DNA from: Platycnemis pennipes
Lineage: Eukaryota; Arthropoda; Insecta; Odonata; Platycnemididae
Assembly (NCBI GenBank): GCA_933228895.1
Contig: OW121858.1
Coordinates: 29,101,859 to 29,165,858 of the forward strand
Direction of reading: 5' to 3'
DNA: 64,000 nucleotides
Position numbers and translations under genes: made by a program. The notes below the pieces were generated by a model. The model worked only from the letters and a program-made list of their open reading frames with translations, was not told where the DNA came from and ran no database searches. The first letter of the stretch is position 1. Every line of letters begins with the position of its first letter. This document shows, in pieces, positions 42,266 through 54,473 of this stretch.

Positions 42266-42855
42266 TGGGGCGTTTACTCGGAACTGAAATAGCAATTCTG
42301 TACACGAAATCGTTAGATGGAAACGAAAAAAGAATTTTAGTGAAAAAATTAATCTTCTAACCACAACCATTCAGTCCAATAAATCAAAAATTAAAATAAG
42401 CAAAAGGTGACGCCCACCGAAAAAGCTGCTGTGATAACATTGACGTCATTTTCCTCCCGTCCTTGACTGATTTTAGGGGAAGGGAATGGAGTGGAGGGGG
42501 GTTCTCGGAAGGTATGCTCGCACAGATGCTGTCGTAACTGCTCCGATTGGCAGAGTCAGCTGTGTCCCCCCCATTGCGATAAGGCAAAGTAGCTTCGCGG
42601 GCTCAGTTGTGATTGGACGAAGTCGATATACGTCAGAGGTTGCACCACGCCCACTTTTCCGAAAGGGTTGAAAACATCAGTTTTTCGACGCCTATAACTC
42701 GAGAAATAATTGACGGATCAGAAAACGGAAAAATGCGTGTCTTTTTATTTTACAAACTATCATTTCCGGCAATAAAAATACATGGTAAACGACCCCATTA
42801 CCACTACTTTAAAAATATGTGTTTTCAAGCCATAATAGTCTAAACATAATAGTGG
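42266..42855 (+). mobile_element. Q-family MITE, copy 2
   Basis: Left AATGGGGCGTTTACTCGG; right the complement of TAATGGGGTCGTTTACC. Shares the GGGGGGTTCTCGGAAGG block and the segment GAGAAATAATTGACGGATC with other copies. A short stretch after the right terminus (TAGTCTAAACATAATAG) is also in copy 1. Confidence 0.75.
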
Positions 42856-43861
42856 AGACCCCAGTCCCGTATACTTAGCCCAAAATTTGCAGCACGAAAG
42901 AACGGATGTGGGCCAAGGTAACAGGTTCTTCCTTTACGCCCGAAATTTAAGCTTCCACGTGATTAATCGCCCAGCTCTTTGATTATTTCACTTTATTCAC
43001 TACCTAAGGAGTTGAGCGCAACCAAAAACACCCAACTCAATTGTCAACAACCCATTTAATTACAAGATGTATGTACTTGTAAAATCCACCATATTGTACA
43101 AAGTTCATGATTTACATGATTGTTTCGACATGTGACCTGTACTATATTTTACAATCTCTGGACCAATAAAATATTCTAATTCGCCAGGCAGTTCGTTGCC
43201 GCTATATCTGCACCATCTAGTGAGAGAAATTAACTTCAAACTTGCGCGAACGCATGCACTATCAGATTAGAACATCTAATTCTAATTTGTTTCACGCAAG
43301 CGTTCGCGCAGTGACGCTGCCTGTCCTCACAAGTGGTCGCTTCACACTGCGCAGCAATATTTCTTGCGCAAGTGTTCTCGCAGCATAATGCGCAGTAAAA
43401 TGACCGCGTCAGAAGGCCTTAAGGCGTCATCCGCGAACTAATTTTCGCCCAAATCCGACGTGGTGAAGGTACGCCCGCTCGTTGGTTTGAAATGGAATGT
43501 CTTTAAGGTTTAAAAATAGGAATAGAAATGTTGTACATGTCCACGGTCGCTTTCTCTCCCATATCTCTTTCCCGAATCAACCTTCCTTCTCGAATTCTGC
43601 TCACAACGGTAGTGAACGAGGATGAAGAGCACTGTTTGTGGCTGGTCTGCGAGTGAAATTGCGTGAGAAGTTGCCGGAAACTGCCTTGAAAGCTGTTATA
43701 CAGGTAACCCCCCATTTGAACACGAGGCATTGGTTCCGGAAGAGTGCATTTTTTGGCGAATTTAGTGACAGAATATTGAAAAAACCCCGAAGGGCGACTA
43801 TTTATACGGTCGTTGAGACTGCGCAGTCAGTTGCGATATAACTTGCGCAAGAAAAATCCAA
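42856..43861. other. Intron sequence with scattered GCGC-rich MITE-like words
   Basis: Words such as CGCAAGCGTTCGCGCAG near 43300 and GTCGTTGAGACTGCGCAG near 43812 resemble the GGCCG MITE interiors, but no paired termini were found. No gene seen. Confidence 0.35.
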
Positions 43862-44077
43862 AGGCCGCTTTACGCGATGCAATTTTTTGTTCAATTTCTC
43901 GTGCAACGCTTGTATGAGGGAATTTTGCCGTGTGAATTGTGTGAACGCTTGTGCGAATGGCTGAAGGGAAAACAGAATCAGTTCTGATTCCATTCAGACA
44001 AACGTGCAATTTCGTCCAGTTTATGCAAGCGTTTGCGCAAGAAATTGTGCAAAAAATTGTATCGTGCAAAACGGCCT
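43862..44077. mobile_element. PIF-like MITE with AAGGCCG ends
   Basis: Left AAGGCCGCTTTACGCGATGC; right is the complement of AAAGGCCGTTTTGCACGATA followed by TTTAAG. The inner arms share TTCTTGCGCAA-like words. About 216 bases. Confidence 0.6.
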
Positions 44078-44944
44078 TTAAGACTTCCGGATGAAAATTG
44101 CGCAGTTGCACGAACGCATGCGTCCAAATTGGAGCATTTTCATATCCTGTGTGCGTGCTTTCGCGCAATTTTCAAATTTTTTGTATCCTCTAATAGATGG
44201 CGTGGAGTTAGTGGAGCGGTTTCTATGTCGACTGTTATGTTTAAAATATTTGAATGTTTAATCTCGCGAATTTGTTTTTGTTTGTTGTGACAACAAGTGA
44301 CTGTCGTAATTAGAGATCGCTTATTACGGTATGTTGAAAAAAAAAAAAACCTTGCGTTATCACTGAATCGGCGTGTGTGTTATCCCATGCTTTAGTTTAT
44401 CCATAAAGCGTAATTGTTTATCATTAACTTGTTATGTTCGCAGTTAACTACTTAATTGTTGAATTAATTGCAATAACCATGAGCTGGACGGATATACAAT
44501 CTCGTTAACTTGGCCAACAACCATGTGTTCCTGTGCGATTCTTGGGCTAGGAATACAGGACTAATCCCATTAATCTGTCTAGAAACATCCAACGCTTAGT
44601 ACTCGATAACAAATCAGGCTTTGTGCAATAAATAGGGAAAAAAATCATTGCAAAACGTCATAAAATGTTCACGAAAAATTTAATTTTCAGCGAAATCTAA
44701 TTTTCTGTGATGTGACTGCCCTAATCCCCTGCCACACACCTTTTTGGTGGCTCACAGGACTATAGTATCTCTTATTCTGCGTGGGGAATGTGAATTTTTG
44801 CATCCCCCTATCCATTTACAGTTGGTTTATCTTCATCTGTCGCCTTTTGTCTGTCCTACTGATCCCATAGTCTGATACGGTGTCAGATCCAAGTTTTGTT
44901 ATTCGAGATTTTCTGGTAACTTTCATAATATTAGCGATCGTCCT
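44078..44944. other. Intron sequence with a LINE 3'-end scrap
   Basis: Mostly unrecognised. Near 44725-44770, CCCCTGCCACACACCTTTTT is the recurring LINE 3' block. Confidence 0.4.
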
Positions 44945-45277
44945 TCGGGGGTCCTGATTAGTATTGTGGTTAGGATACTGTCCTCTCAACTGGAGGACCG
45001 AGGTTTGAATCCCGGCAGTTTGAATACGCTTTTCATTTTAAATCCGGCCACTAATTGAGTGATTTTTGGAGAACTTTTTTTAAAGTTCACTTCTCCGTCC
45101 GTCGGATGGGACGTTAAGCTCTGGTTCCCTTGGCGACTTTTCTTTGAGAGCAGCCCTAATGTCGACGCCGTGTTTCTCTCCGCCATTCCTTTTCCGTCCT
45201 TGTACCTGTCCAATAGGTCTGAAGCGCCTATTTCAGCGGAGATGAACTTTAATACACGGGTGATATTTTACACGTAA
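44945..45277 (+). mobile_element. tRNA-derived SINE
   Basis: tRNA-like head with A-box-like TGATTAGTATTGTGGTTAGG and B box AGGTTTGAATCCC (44950-45025), then a conserved central block TCCGTCCGTCGGATGGGACG, and GGTTCCCTTGGCG. The central block is shared with the SINE at 16.1-16.4 kb, but the 3' tail differs. Abuts a Q MITE. Confidence 0.75.
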
Positions 45278-45812
45278 TGGGGTCGCTTATACTATTTTTG
45301 TTATTGCTGGATATGATAGAGTTTGTAAAATAAAGAGACACGTATTTTTCCGTTTTTCGATCCGTCAATTATTTCTCGAGTTATTAAGCGGCTAAAAACT
45401 GATGTTCTTTTTTAACCCTTTCGGAAAATTGGGCGTGGTGCAACCCCTGACGTATATCGACTTCGTCCAATCAAAACTGGGCCCGCGAAGCAACTTCGCC
45501 TTACCGCAATGGGGGATAATACAGAGCTGACTCTGCCAATAGGAGCAGTTACGACAGGATCTTTGCGAGCAGACTTTCCGAGAACCCCCCTCCACTCCCG
45601 TCCCTTCCCCTAAAAGCAGTCAAGGATGGGAAGAAATTGACGTCAATGATATCAAAGATGGTTTTTCGGTGGGTGTCACCTTTTGCTTATTTTAATTTTT
45701 GATTTATTGAAGTGAATGGTTGTGGTTAGAAGATTAATTTTTTCACTAAAATTCTTATTTCGTTTCCACCAAATAATTTAGTGCACAAAATTGCGATTTC
45801 GGTTCCGAGTGA
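45278..45812 (-). mobile_element. Q-family MITE, copy 3
   Basis: Reverse orientation, beginning TGGGGTCGCTTATAC after TAA, with GAGAACCCCCCTCCACTCCC and ending near GAGTGACGCGTCCA. About 535 bases. Confidence 0.75.
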
Positions 45813-46249
45813 CGCGTCCATTGTGCATATTAACGATGTTACCGATGATTGGTGTGTTGCCACTGAAGCATCAACACTCTTTTACCTGTATTCGTTGTGT
45901 TTCAAATAACGTAATTATCTATAATAATAATTGCAAAATGTTGTTTCTTGTCCGACCATCTGCCCGTCCGTCTGTGCTCCTCCCTATCTAAGAAACTGTT
46001 CGTTCTAGAGATATGCCGTGAAATAAATTTGTGTCTATCACTCAGAAAGCCCCGGAAAAACGACTACCATTTTTGTAAATATCCGGGATTGATACCTGGC
46101 GGTAATTAGATGTTTAGATTCGTTTAAATTAAGGTTTTCATCTTCAAAGAGCGCAGTATTTTTTATTTCATTCCGTCTGATGCTTTAAAGATAGCGCAGT
46201 TCAGGAGTGTATAACAAATTGGTAGGCTTGACTTCGCGGAACCACATAT
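45813..46249. other. Intron sequence, nothing recognised
   Basis: No terminal repeat or coding motif recognised. Confidence 0.4.
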
Positions 46250-46410
46250 TGGTAACGTAAATGAATTAACTTTGTAAACTTCCGCACATTTATTAAAACC
46301 GACCTATGTTTCGACTTACGCAGGCCTTGATAATGACTGTACAAGTTGACACCTTGGTCGGTTTCAATAAATCTGTGGAATTTTACAAAGTGAATTTATT
46401 TACGTATATA
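46250..46410. repeat. Inverted pair of Penelope-like tails
   Basis: CGTAAATGAATTAACTTTGT to ACCGACC (46256-46305) pairs with GGTCGGTTTCAATAAATC to TTATTTACG (46356-46405). The same tail recurs at 59660. On the minus strand the left unit has CGAAACATAGGTCGG, the sequence that follows the hammerhead core in Penelope-type ends. Confidence 0.6.
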
Positions 46411-46872
46411 GCGCAGTTCATTCAGTTTTTCATTTACTTAACGGACAAGGTTACAAATTCATTTTCTTTTTGGGGTTGTTATATGCTCTGCAATCCAGAT
46501 TCCTTTAAATTGTGCGATATATGTCAAAATTACTGTTTTTTGGGTTATTTTCCGAGTGTTGCTATCGTTTATGGCAATTGTTTAAACAAATTAGTGTTAA
46601 GCCCGATGTGTCTTACCCGATTAGTCCTTAAACCCGATTAGTCTTAGACGGGCGAGAGTGTGAAATTCACGCATTCAGTTGCCTCAGAATAAAAAGCATT
46701 GATGGTGCTTAAACACTTCGTACCTTAGAAAGATGCTGTAAACTGTATTGTAGCTGCAGGGCACAAGATTAGCTTTATTTATTTATGGATGAGTTCAACA
46801 GTACTGAATACCGTGTGTATTTATACTTTTTATCTCCCCCGTTGACTTTCAATGGTCACCTTCTGCTAGTTG
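46411..46872. other. Intron sequence, nothing recognised
   Basis: A 111-codon frame overlaps the tail pair and this region; its composition gives no family signal. Confidence 0.35.
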
Positions 46873-47369
46873 CAGTGGAATTCCGCTATAACGAGTGTTT
46901 CTAAAAGTGGCAGTTCGCTCGTCATGACGCGCAAATGTTTTAAGCCACGTGAATTTTTATACCTCCTTATCATCCAAGCATCACAGCATCTTGATGGGGT
47001 GAAGTTGAACCATTGAGAATCTTAAAGAATCCATCGGTAATGCGTTGAAAATCACGTATTTCGTAAATAAATACATATTAAAATTTCGTCGAAAATGTGG
47101 CATTATTAACCAGTCCGAGGATTCGCGGCATTATGATGTAACAGGTGAGAGTGACGATAATGTGTCATCCTTTAAATTTTAATTCTTTTTCACAGTAAAT
47201 CTCTTACTGCTTAAGTTGTAAGGCAGAATATTACCTCACGGGGCAGCGTCCTGTGAGTTATGCAACCGGTAGAACGATCACGACAAAAGTGACTCGCTAT
47301 AGCGGTATGATGGAAATAACTGCTCGCTACAATCTACGAAAGAGCGTATTATTATTGCCGTGCACCAAC
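46873..47369 (+). mobile_element. Left end of a Tigger-type element
   Basis: Begins CAGTGGAATTCCGCTATAAC, a Tigger-type terminus, followed by GAGTGTTTC. Around 47285 and 47380 are CTCGCTATAGCGG and CTCGCTATTGCGG, leading into the tandem array. No opposite terminus was found. Confidence 0.6.
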
Positions 47370-48632
47370 GAAGGAAAAAAAACACTCGCTATTGCGGTAC
47401 ATTCGCTATAACGAAAAAAAAAAACACTCGCTATTGCGGTACATTCGCTATAACGATACAATAGTTAATGCGATATATCCGCTATAGCGATCCATTTGTT
47501 ATTGCGAATAATTCGCTATTGCAAAAAACTCTTTATTGCGAATAATTCGCTATTGCGAAACACTCGTTATTGCGAATAATTCGCTATTGCGAAACACTCG
47601 TTATTGTTAATAATTCGCTATTGCGAAACACTCGTTATTGCGAATAATTCGCTAGTTATTGTTAATAATTCGCTATTGCGAAACACTCGTTATTGCGAAT
47701 AATTCGCTAGTTATTGTTAATAATTCGCTATTGCGAAACACTCGTTATTGCGAATAATTCGCTAGTTATTGTTAATAATTCGCTATTGCGAAACACTCGT
47801 TATTGCGAATAATTCGCTATTGCAAAACACTCGTTATTGTTAATAATTCGCTATTGCGAAACACTCGTTATTGCGAATAATTCGCTATTGCGAAACACTC
47901 GTTATTGTTAATAATTCGCTATTGCGAAACACTCGTTATTGCGAATAATTCGCTAGTTATTGTTAATAATTCGCTATTGTGAAACACTCGTTATTGCGAA
48001 TAATTCGCTATTGCAAAACACTCGTTATTGTTAATAATTCGCTGTTGCGAAACACTCGTTATTGCGAATAATTCGCTTTTGCGAAACACTCGTTATTGCG
48101 GTTAATTCGCTATTGCGAAACACTCGTTATTGTTAATGATGCGCTTAAGCGATGCACTCGTTATTGCGAATGATTCGCTATAGTGAAACCCTCGTTATTG
48201 CGAATAATTCGCTATTGCGAAACACTCGTTATTGTTAATAATTCGCTTAAGCGATGCACTCGTTATTGCGAATAAGTCGCTATAGCGAAACACACGTTAT
48301 TGCGAATAATTCGCTATTGCGAAACACTCGTTATTGTTAAAAATTCGCTTAAGCGATGCACTCGTTCTTGCGAATAATTCGCTATAGCGAAACACTCGTT
48401 ATTGCGAATAATTCGCTATTGCGAAACACTCGTTATTGTTAAAAATTCGCTTAAGCGATGCACTCGTTATTGCGAATAAGTCGCTATAGCGAAACACACG
48501 TTATTGCGAATAATTCGCTATTGCGAAACACTCGTTATTGTTAAAAATTCGCTTAAGCGATGCACTCGTTATTGCGAGTAATTCGCTATAGCGATCCACT
48601 CGTTATTGCGATACATTCGCTATAGCGAATTA
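47370..48632. repeat. Satellite-like array of 34-bp units, palindromic
   Basis: About 1.26 kb of units such as CACTCGTTATTGCGAATAAT plus TCGCTATTGCGAAA. Variants alternate GCGAATAATTCGC with GTTAATAATTCGC, giving higher-order dimers. Later units include TTCGCTTAAGCGATGC. The array contains many perfect palindromes (TTCGCTATAGCGAA). Its word GAAACACTCGTTATTGCG is the complement of the Tigger-end word CGCTATAACGAGTGTTTC with one change. Confidence 0.9.
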
Positions 48633-48903
48633 ATAAGGAAAATACAGTCATTTTATTCGAACAGCTGAAAAACAAGTACTCCAGAGGTAATAAACTTATG
48701 ATCACGACAATAAAAAATAATAGGAAATTACCGTATTGTTATTACAATGTATCATTGCATTCAGTACCTATTGCTGGTTTTTTGGTGTGTTGCTCCATAA
48801 TGCATTGAGTATTGCTTTTGCTTGGTACCCTATTTATTTTAATGTTCTTGGTTTTTTGTTTGTTGTGGCATGTAATGTTTTTTCAATGCTCCAAGGGACT
48901 TAA

Positions 48904-49787
48904 GGAGGTTCCACCGTGACTCCTTGAATAAAAACTCCCGTAAAAGAGCTATTTGTTATTTAATGAGTAAATACCGATCCAGAAAATCACGTGTATGGAA
49001 AATCATCCATAGGGTGATAACACATAGTACACAATAATTGTATGAGTATGATGCTATTACATAGCGTGTTGTAGTTGCATTCTATTTTTTACAACTCCTT
49101 TTTTAACTTATTTTGGCATCGAAACATGGCTGAAGTGTTGTTGCCACTTTTAATTTACAAAATGAGAATACGTGCTCAATCCCGCTAATACATATTCTAA
49201 AATAATTTAAATATTTTCTTTCTTAGTTTTAAACTATTCCCTTGCAAATACAACTCTTTGTTTTGAATTTTATTGATATTCGTATTTTTGAAAACTGTTT
49301 GGCAACAATGATGCTGCTACCAATTGGAATCATTGGTATTAATTACACCATGTAAATAACCAATAAAATATTTAAATTACATAAAAAATATAGAATAAGG
49401 ACCTTGTTCTAAGGTTTATTCCAAAATATAGCTAAATAAATTAGTCTCGTAATCACGTTCCGTCACAAGTACCGTTGCCAATGATAACAACATACTGTAG
49501 TGCAACTTTCATGTAACTAAGGTTTGTCTGCTTTTTTTCGAGCAAGCATTTATTAATATCAAATAAACAAGTGTGGTAAGGCCAGCACTTTTTACAATGC
49601 TTAATTCCAGCTAATATTGCGAACCTTTTGTTAGTTTTTCATCAAAATGACTTTCTCTTTACATTAATAATCTGTAAATGTTACTGCAACTGCTAATCTG
49701 CTCTGCGGTATAACCAAATGATGATAATAGCTGATTTTCAACGTCATGTTTCTTCGAATATATAGTTGATGGAAACGCCTCATTATT
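48904..49787 (+). mobile_element. M-family TTAA-target MITE, copy 4, 3' truncated
   Basis: Starts GGAGGTTCCACCGTGACTCC after TTAA (48900-48903) and follows the family to about 49787, where the last 100 or so bases are replaced by unrelated sequence. Confidence 0.8.
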
Positions 49788-50744
49788 AGGAAATGTTTAG
49801 GCTTGCATCGCGTGTCTGCTGCATGTGTTCCAAATGGGGGAGCCGATGGGCCGCGCGAGAGAAGATTGTAAATGTTTAAATAGTTATAAAAAACGCATTT
49901 ATGAATTGCCAATAAATTTTATTTTTGGAATAGTTAGCTGGGTATGTTTAGATTACGGAAAAAAAGTTTCGGCCGATTCTGAGATGGAGTATTTGAGAAA
50001 AGTTTATTAACATTTTTTTGAACATTAGTAATTAACAACAATAGGGTATAGAAGAAAATAATTTTTTATTGATATATTTGCATTCAGTAAATATTTAGTT
50101 TTAAAAAGAGCTATTAATCATTGCTGCATGACAATTACAAGCGGAGATATAAGTGATAATATGATTTAAGGCTCGGATTTTGGCTAAAAATGCGAAAAAA
50201 TTAAAACATGCATAATTCGCTCAAAAAATTTTTTTTCACGAAACTGTTTGAGGGTATTCAGTTTGAGTTGATTTTGTTCCCATACACCAATTTTTATCAA
50301 AATCTGAGACCCTAAGGGACAAACATTTGTTGAATTGAGGTGGAATGACCCATATGTAAGTATGATAAAACACGTAAAACAAACTCATAGCAAATTATAA
50401 AAAGTAATTAAACAGGAGCAGGAGCCTAAGACTAGTACAAAAGACTTAGGTGGCAAAATAATTTCTTTATACGGCATATTGTGGGCATACCACGGTACCT
50501 AACTTCACCATGTGAGAAAGCACATGACTAGGTTTATTTAGTTTATTGTTTGTTTATTTAGTTATTTGTTATGAGTTTGTTTTATGCGTTTTATTATACT
50601 TACCATTTATTTGTTGGTTTTATTAATAGGAAATGTTTTTGTGTTTAATTTAAAGTTATGGCTATTATTTAGTTCGACGTTGCTAAGGAGTTGTTTAATA
50701 TTTGTTTGGGAGAGAGGTTGATTGTTGAAATGAAATGAAGAGAC
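49788..50744. other. Intron sequence, unidentified insertion
   Basis: Begins where the M copy breaks off. GGAAATGTTT occurs at 49790 and again at 50630, which could mark ends. No coding or terminal repeat recognised. Confidence 0.35.
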
Positions 50745-51290
50745 GTATAATGGGGTCGTTCACCATATTTTGTTTATTGCCGAATAGGATTGAGCTTGTA
50801 AAAGAAAAAGACCCGTATTTTTCCGTTTTTTGATCTGTCAATTATTTCTCGAGTTAAAGGCGTCGAAAAACTAATGTTTTTAACCCTTTTGGAAAAGTGG
50901 GCGTGGTGCAACCTCTGACGTATATTGACTTTGTATCCAATCACAACTGAGCCCGCGAAGCTACTTTGCCTTATCGCAAAGAGGGGGACACAGCTGAATC
51001 TGCCAATATCGGAGCAGTTACGACAGCATCTGTGAGAGCAGACCTTCCGAGAACCCCCCTCCACTCCCTTCCCTTCCCCTAAAAGCAGTCAAGGATGGGA
51101 GGAAAGTGACGTCAATGTTATCACAGCAACTTCTTCTGTGGACGTCACCTTTTGCTTATTTAAATTTTTGATTTATTGAAGTGTAAAGGTTGTGGTTAGA
51201 AGATTAATTTTTTCACTAAATTTCTTTTTTCGTTTCTATCTAAAAATTTCGTGTACAAAATTGCGATTTTGGTTCCGAGTAAACGCCCGC
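50745..51290 (-). mobile_element. Q-family MITE, copy 4
   Basis: Flanked by TAA/TTA: TAATGGGGTCGTTCACC on the left and GAGTAAACGCCCGCATTA on the right. Contains the GAGAACCCCCCTCCACTCCC block. About 545 bases. Confidence 0.8.
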
Positions 51291-51542
51291 ATTAATAGCA
51301 CTACCACACAGCAAGGCATTACACCATGATAACTGGTCAGGGTAAGGTAATGAAATCTTGGTAATTAAAATGCTAATGGTAATTACCACAAATATGTAAT
51401 TGGACTCATTGTTTAAGCGATTTGTTTTTTGCTGCAGTCGTCATCTGCTTTTTCACGCGGTGAAGTTAAGCACCGTGGTATGCCCACGATATGCCGTACG
51501 GAGAAGGTATTTCGCCACGCCAGGCTTTTGTACCAGTCTTAA

Positions 51543-52469
51543 GGTGTCTCCACCGAATTTCGAGATATGTCATATTTGTGAAAGTTCACATCGATTGGCA
51601 ATAAAATAATGACGCCTTTCCATCACTTATATATTTGAAGAATAAAAATGTTGAAAATCAGCCATTTTATAGTTACGTGGTTATACGGCAGAGCATTTGG
51701 CTCCTGCAGTGAAATTTGCAGATTAATAATGTAAAGAGAAGTGTCGTTTTGACGAAAAACTATTGTAAGATGCACAGTTTTATGTAGAATTTAGTATTGC
51801 ATAAAAGTGCTGGCCTTACCACACTTCTTTAATTGAAATCAATAAATGTTTGCTCGAAAAAAAGCAGAAAAGCCTAAGTTAAATGAAAGTGGCACTACAG
51901 TATTGTATTATCACTGGCTACGGTACTTGTGACGGAACGTGCTTACGGGCCTATTAACTACTTAATTCAGGAATATACCTTACACAAAGGTCCGTCTTAT
52001 ATTTCTTATGCAATTTAAATATTCTCACTGGTTATTGAAATGGTGTAATTAATTCCAATGCTTCCAAATGGTAGCAGTGTCATTGTTGCCAAACGATTTT
52101 CAATAATATGAACAGAAATAAAATTCAAAACAAAGAGTTGAATTTGCAAGGCAATAGTTTAAAACTAAGTAATAAAATATTTAACCTATTTTAGAATACG
52201 TATTAACGAGATTGAGCATGTATTCTCACTTTGTAAATTAAAATTGGCAACAACACTTCAGCCATGTTCCGAAGTCTAAATGAGTTGAAAGAGCTTGTAA
52301 AAATAGAATGCAATTACAACGCGCTATATAATAGCATGATACTCATACAATTATTGTGTACTATGCTTATATACTACTTATAGGTGTTTTTACGTGTCGG
52401 TATTTATTCATTGAATAACATACAGCTCTTTTACAGGATATTGAATCACGGAGTCACGGTGGAACCTCC
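51543..52469 (-). mobile_element. M-family TTAA-target MITE, copy 5
   Basis: Flanked by TTAA (51539-51542, 52470-52473). Reverse orientation; ends with the complement of GGAGGTTCCACCGTGACTCC. Lies 236 bases before the next exon. Confidence 0.85.
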
Positions 52470-52557
52470 TTAAGGTTGATTTAAATTCATGAGTTGCTAT
52501 GCTACATCCTCTACCAATTTTACGAGCTTTTATGGATGCCTTGACAAATTATTACAA

Positions 52558-52640
52558 TGTACCGTAAACTTCCAATTATCCGGGCTGTGGTTTATCTGTT
52601 CCCATCCGGGTAAAGAGCTGGTAATAGCTGGTCACGTTGA
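52558..52640 (+). mobile_element. Tigger-type terminus scrap
   Basis: CCGTAAACTTCCAATTATCC and GGGCTGTGGTTTATC resemble Tigger ends of the form CAGTAAACTTCCGATTATCC. No partner end found. Confidence 0.45.
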
Positions 52641-52705
52641 AAATGTATTTATTCGACCTGCGCTGTGTTATATAAATAATTTCAATCTCTCATCTCTGTT
52701 TCCAG

Positions 52706-53002
52706 GATCCTCTTGCGCTTGCTGGAAGTGCAGATGAATTGCGGACAGGTGCCGATGCCGACAAGGACCGCATTAGGGTGAAGAAGGAGTTAGACTTGAG
52801 GATGGGTGACCGTCCCAGCTTCGTAGGCCAGTGCGTCATCATCTTGGACGACTCTGATCCCTTCTACGGGAGCGGCAACAATGTCTCATCCCACCAAGAC
52901 TCGACGGTATTCAATCAACCGAGTGGCTCAAACTGCAAACCGTCTGCAGAGCTTCGTAGACCGAGGGCTTCGGGAGACCAAGCTGATCCCCACACCTATC
53001 AG
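52706..53002 (+). CDS. Exon: linker of the zinc-finger protein
   Basis: The acceptor is ATCTCTGTTTCCAG and the donor ATCAG|GTATCG. The exon is 297 bases, 99 codons, phase 0 at both ends. It begins DPLALAGSADELRTG and ends PHTYQ. Features: a charged segment DADKDRIRVKKELDLR, and CVIILDDSDPF, an aliphatic run followed by acidic residues that resembles a SUMO-interacting motif (a guess from composition). No fingers. GC content and phase match the other exons. The first methionine-like start in this frame is internal and not a real start. Confidence 0.7.
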
Positions 53003-53056
53003 GTATCGTTAACGCTTGGCTACTGCTCCTGTTTATTCGGTAACTTTACATTGTCA

Positions 53057-53102
53057 GGAAAACTTTATTAATATTAATTTAACAAGTGAGGTAAGGTAAA
53101 CA
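53057..53102 (+). mobile_element. M-family fragment next to a donor
   Basis: AACTTTATTAATATTAATTT and AACAAGTGAGGTAAGG match the M interior. It begins about 55 bases after the donor of the preceding exon and is cut by the element that follows; M sequence resumes near 54775. Confidence 0.6.
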
Positions 53103-54473
53103 CAGAGTGGTGATCATCAGAGAAAACTGGGAAAACCTGGAATTGTCAGGGAATTTTGTAAATCTGGAAAAGTCAGGGAATTTTCGTAACAGTCGGGGAG
53201 AAACTGGGATATGAAATTCTCGTTATTTTTTCCGCCCTTTATTTCACCGAAATATTTCACCAACTAAAACTAATGTCCGTCGCCGAAGTGCATAGAACAA
53301 GCCCCGTCAATTCGTTGAACATTCAGTTGTGAATGAGTCGTACAATGTATCCCTTTTGTATATCCTTAATGCGATATTTGCCTAGTAGTGTTAAAATTCA
53401 TGATCACCATGTATTCTGCTCATCACAAGGAATCTGAGGCTATGTTGTTCGGAAAATTTTACCTCGCATTCTTTTGAAAACTTCCGAGACTCAGGTCGAG
53501 AGGCAGTTGTAGCACACTAGCTTGTATTACCTAATTACATACTTGCATCTAAAAACACGAGACGATGATTATTAAAAAGGTAATACAAGTACGATCACAC
53601 GTGTAAACAAAATCTTACGTGATATCATCTTCGATTTCCATACCCCCTTCGCGAGACCATAAGAAGAGTCCTCCTCCCCTCCCCACCTTTCACGCTCGAC
53701 GTAATTATTGAATGGCCCCCTTAACTCCCTCTCGAAGTAATTCAGTCATGTCACAAACCACCTGAAATATGACATTCCTAAATATGACGCTGCCATTGCT
53801 AATTGCCTCCTGTTTTCACTCGCAGTGGCGCTATTACGTTTTGTTTGTTTATACAAATATTTTTACATTTTTGGTTCCTTCTGACAATCAAGGTGTTATG
53901 ACCACGTTAATCAAATTGTTATTCGCTTCTAAAAGTCACTCGTGCCATCTGATTTTGAACCAGACCAAGAACTCGGCTTTGGTTTGTATTTTTCACGTAG
54001 CTTAGTGATACCTGTGCCGGAGTCCGCCAGTTAATTGGCCATTAACTTTCCCTTCAATGCCTTTTCAGTAATCTTCAACTTCCCAGAATTACCACGACAC
54101 GCCACCTCTTCCTTGAAGAATTAGACATTGTCTATTTGTAATTTTACCGAAGGAAACATACACGGCCATGGAAATACGATATGCGGCCACGAAAAATGTA
54201 TGAAAAGTGTGTACAATTTGTGTGAGGGCTTAACTTGTGAAGGTTTAATATATTTTTTCATTAGGGCGGAGGTTCCATATATTTTTTCATTCTTATAGCT
54301 TTTAATGTATTGATTTAAGCGTTTAACATTTTCTGAGTTTTGACGAAAATTTAATTCAGCAGAAATAAAATATTCCGATAATGAGAGACCTTTTGGCAAT
54401 CGGTCAGGGAAATTGGTAAAGCCATCAGGGATAAGTCAGGGAATTTGAAAATTGGTTATCAGTAGCCACCCTG
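53103..54473. mobile_element. CAGGG-type element in an M MITE, about 5-bp duplication
   Basis: Left CAGAGTGGTGATCATCAG; right is the complement of CAGGGTGGCTACTGATAACC. TAAAC flanks both sides, offset by one base on the left. Near the ends are GGGAAAACCTGGAATTGTCA and AAGTCAGGGAATTT words. Related in style to 37074-39945. Noncoding. Confidence 0.6.

Noticed and set aside
44950..45025. tRNA gene on the + strand
   Set aside because: Head of a SINE, followed by the same central block as the other SINE.
47370..48632. CRISPR-like regular array
   Set aside because: No unique spacers; units run head to tail, are palindromic, and the context is eukaryotic.
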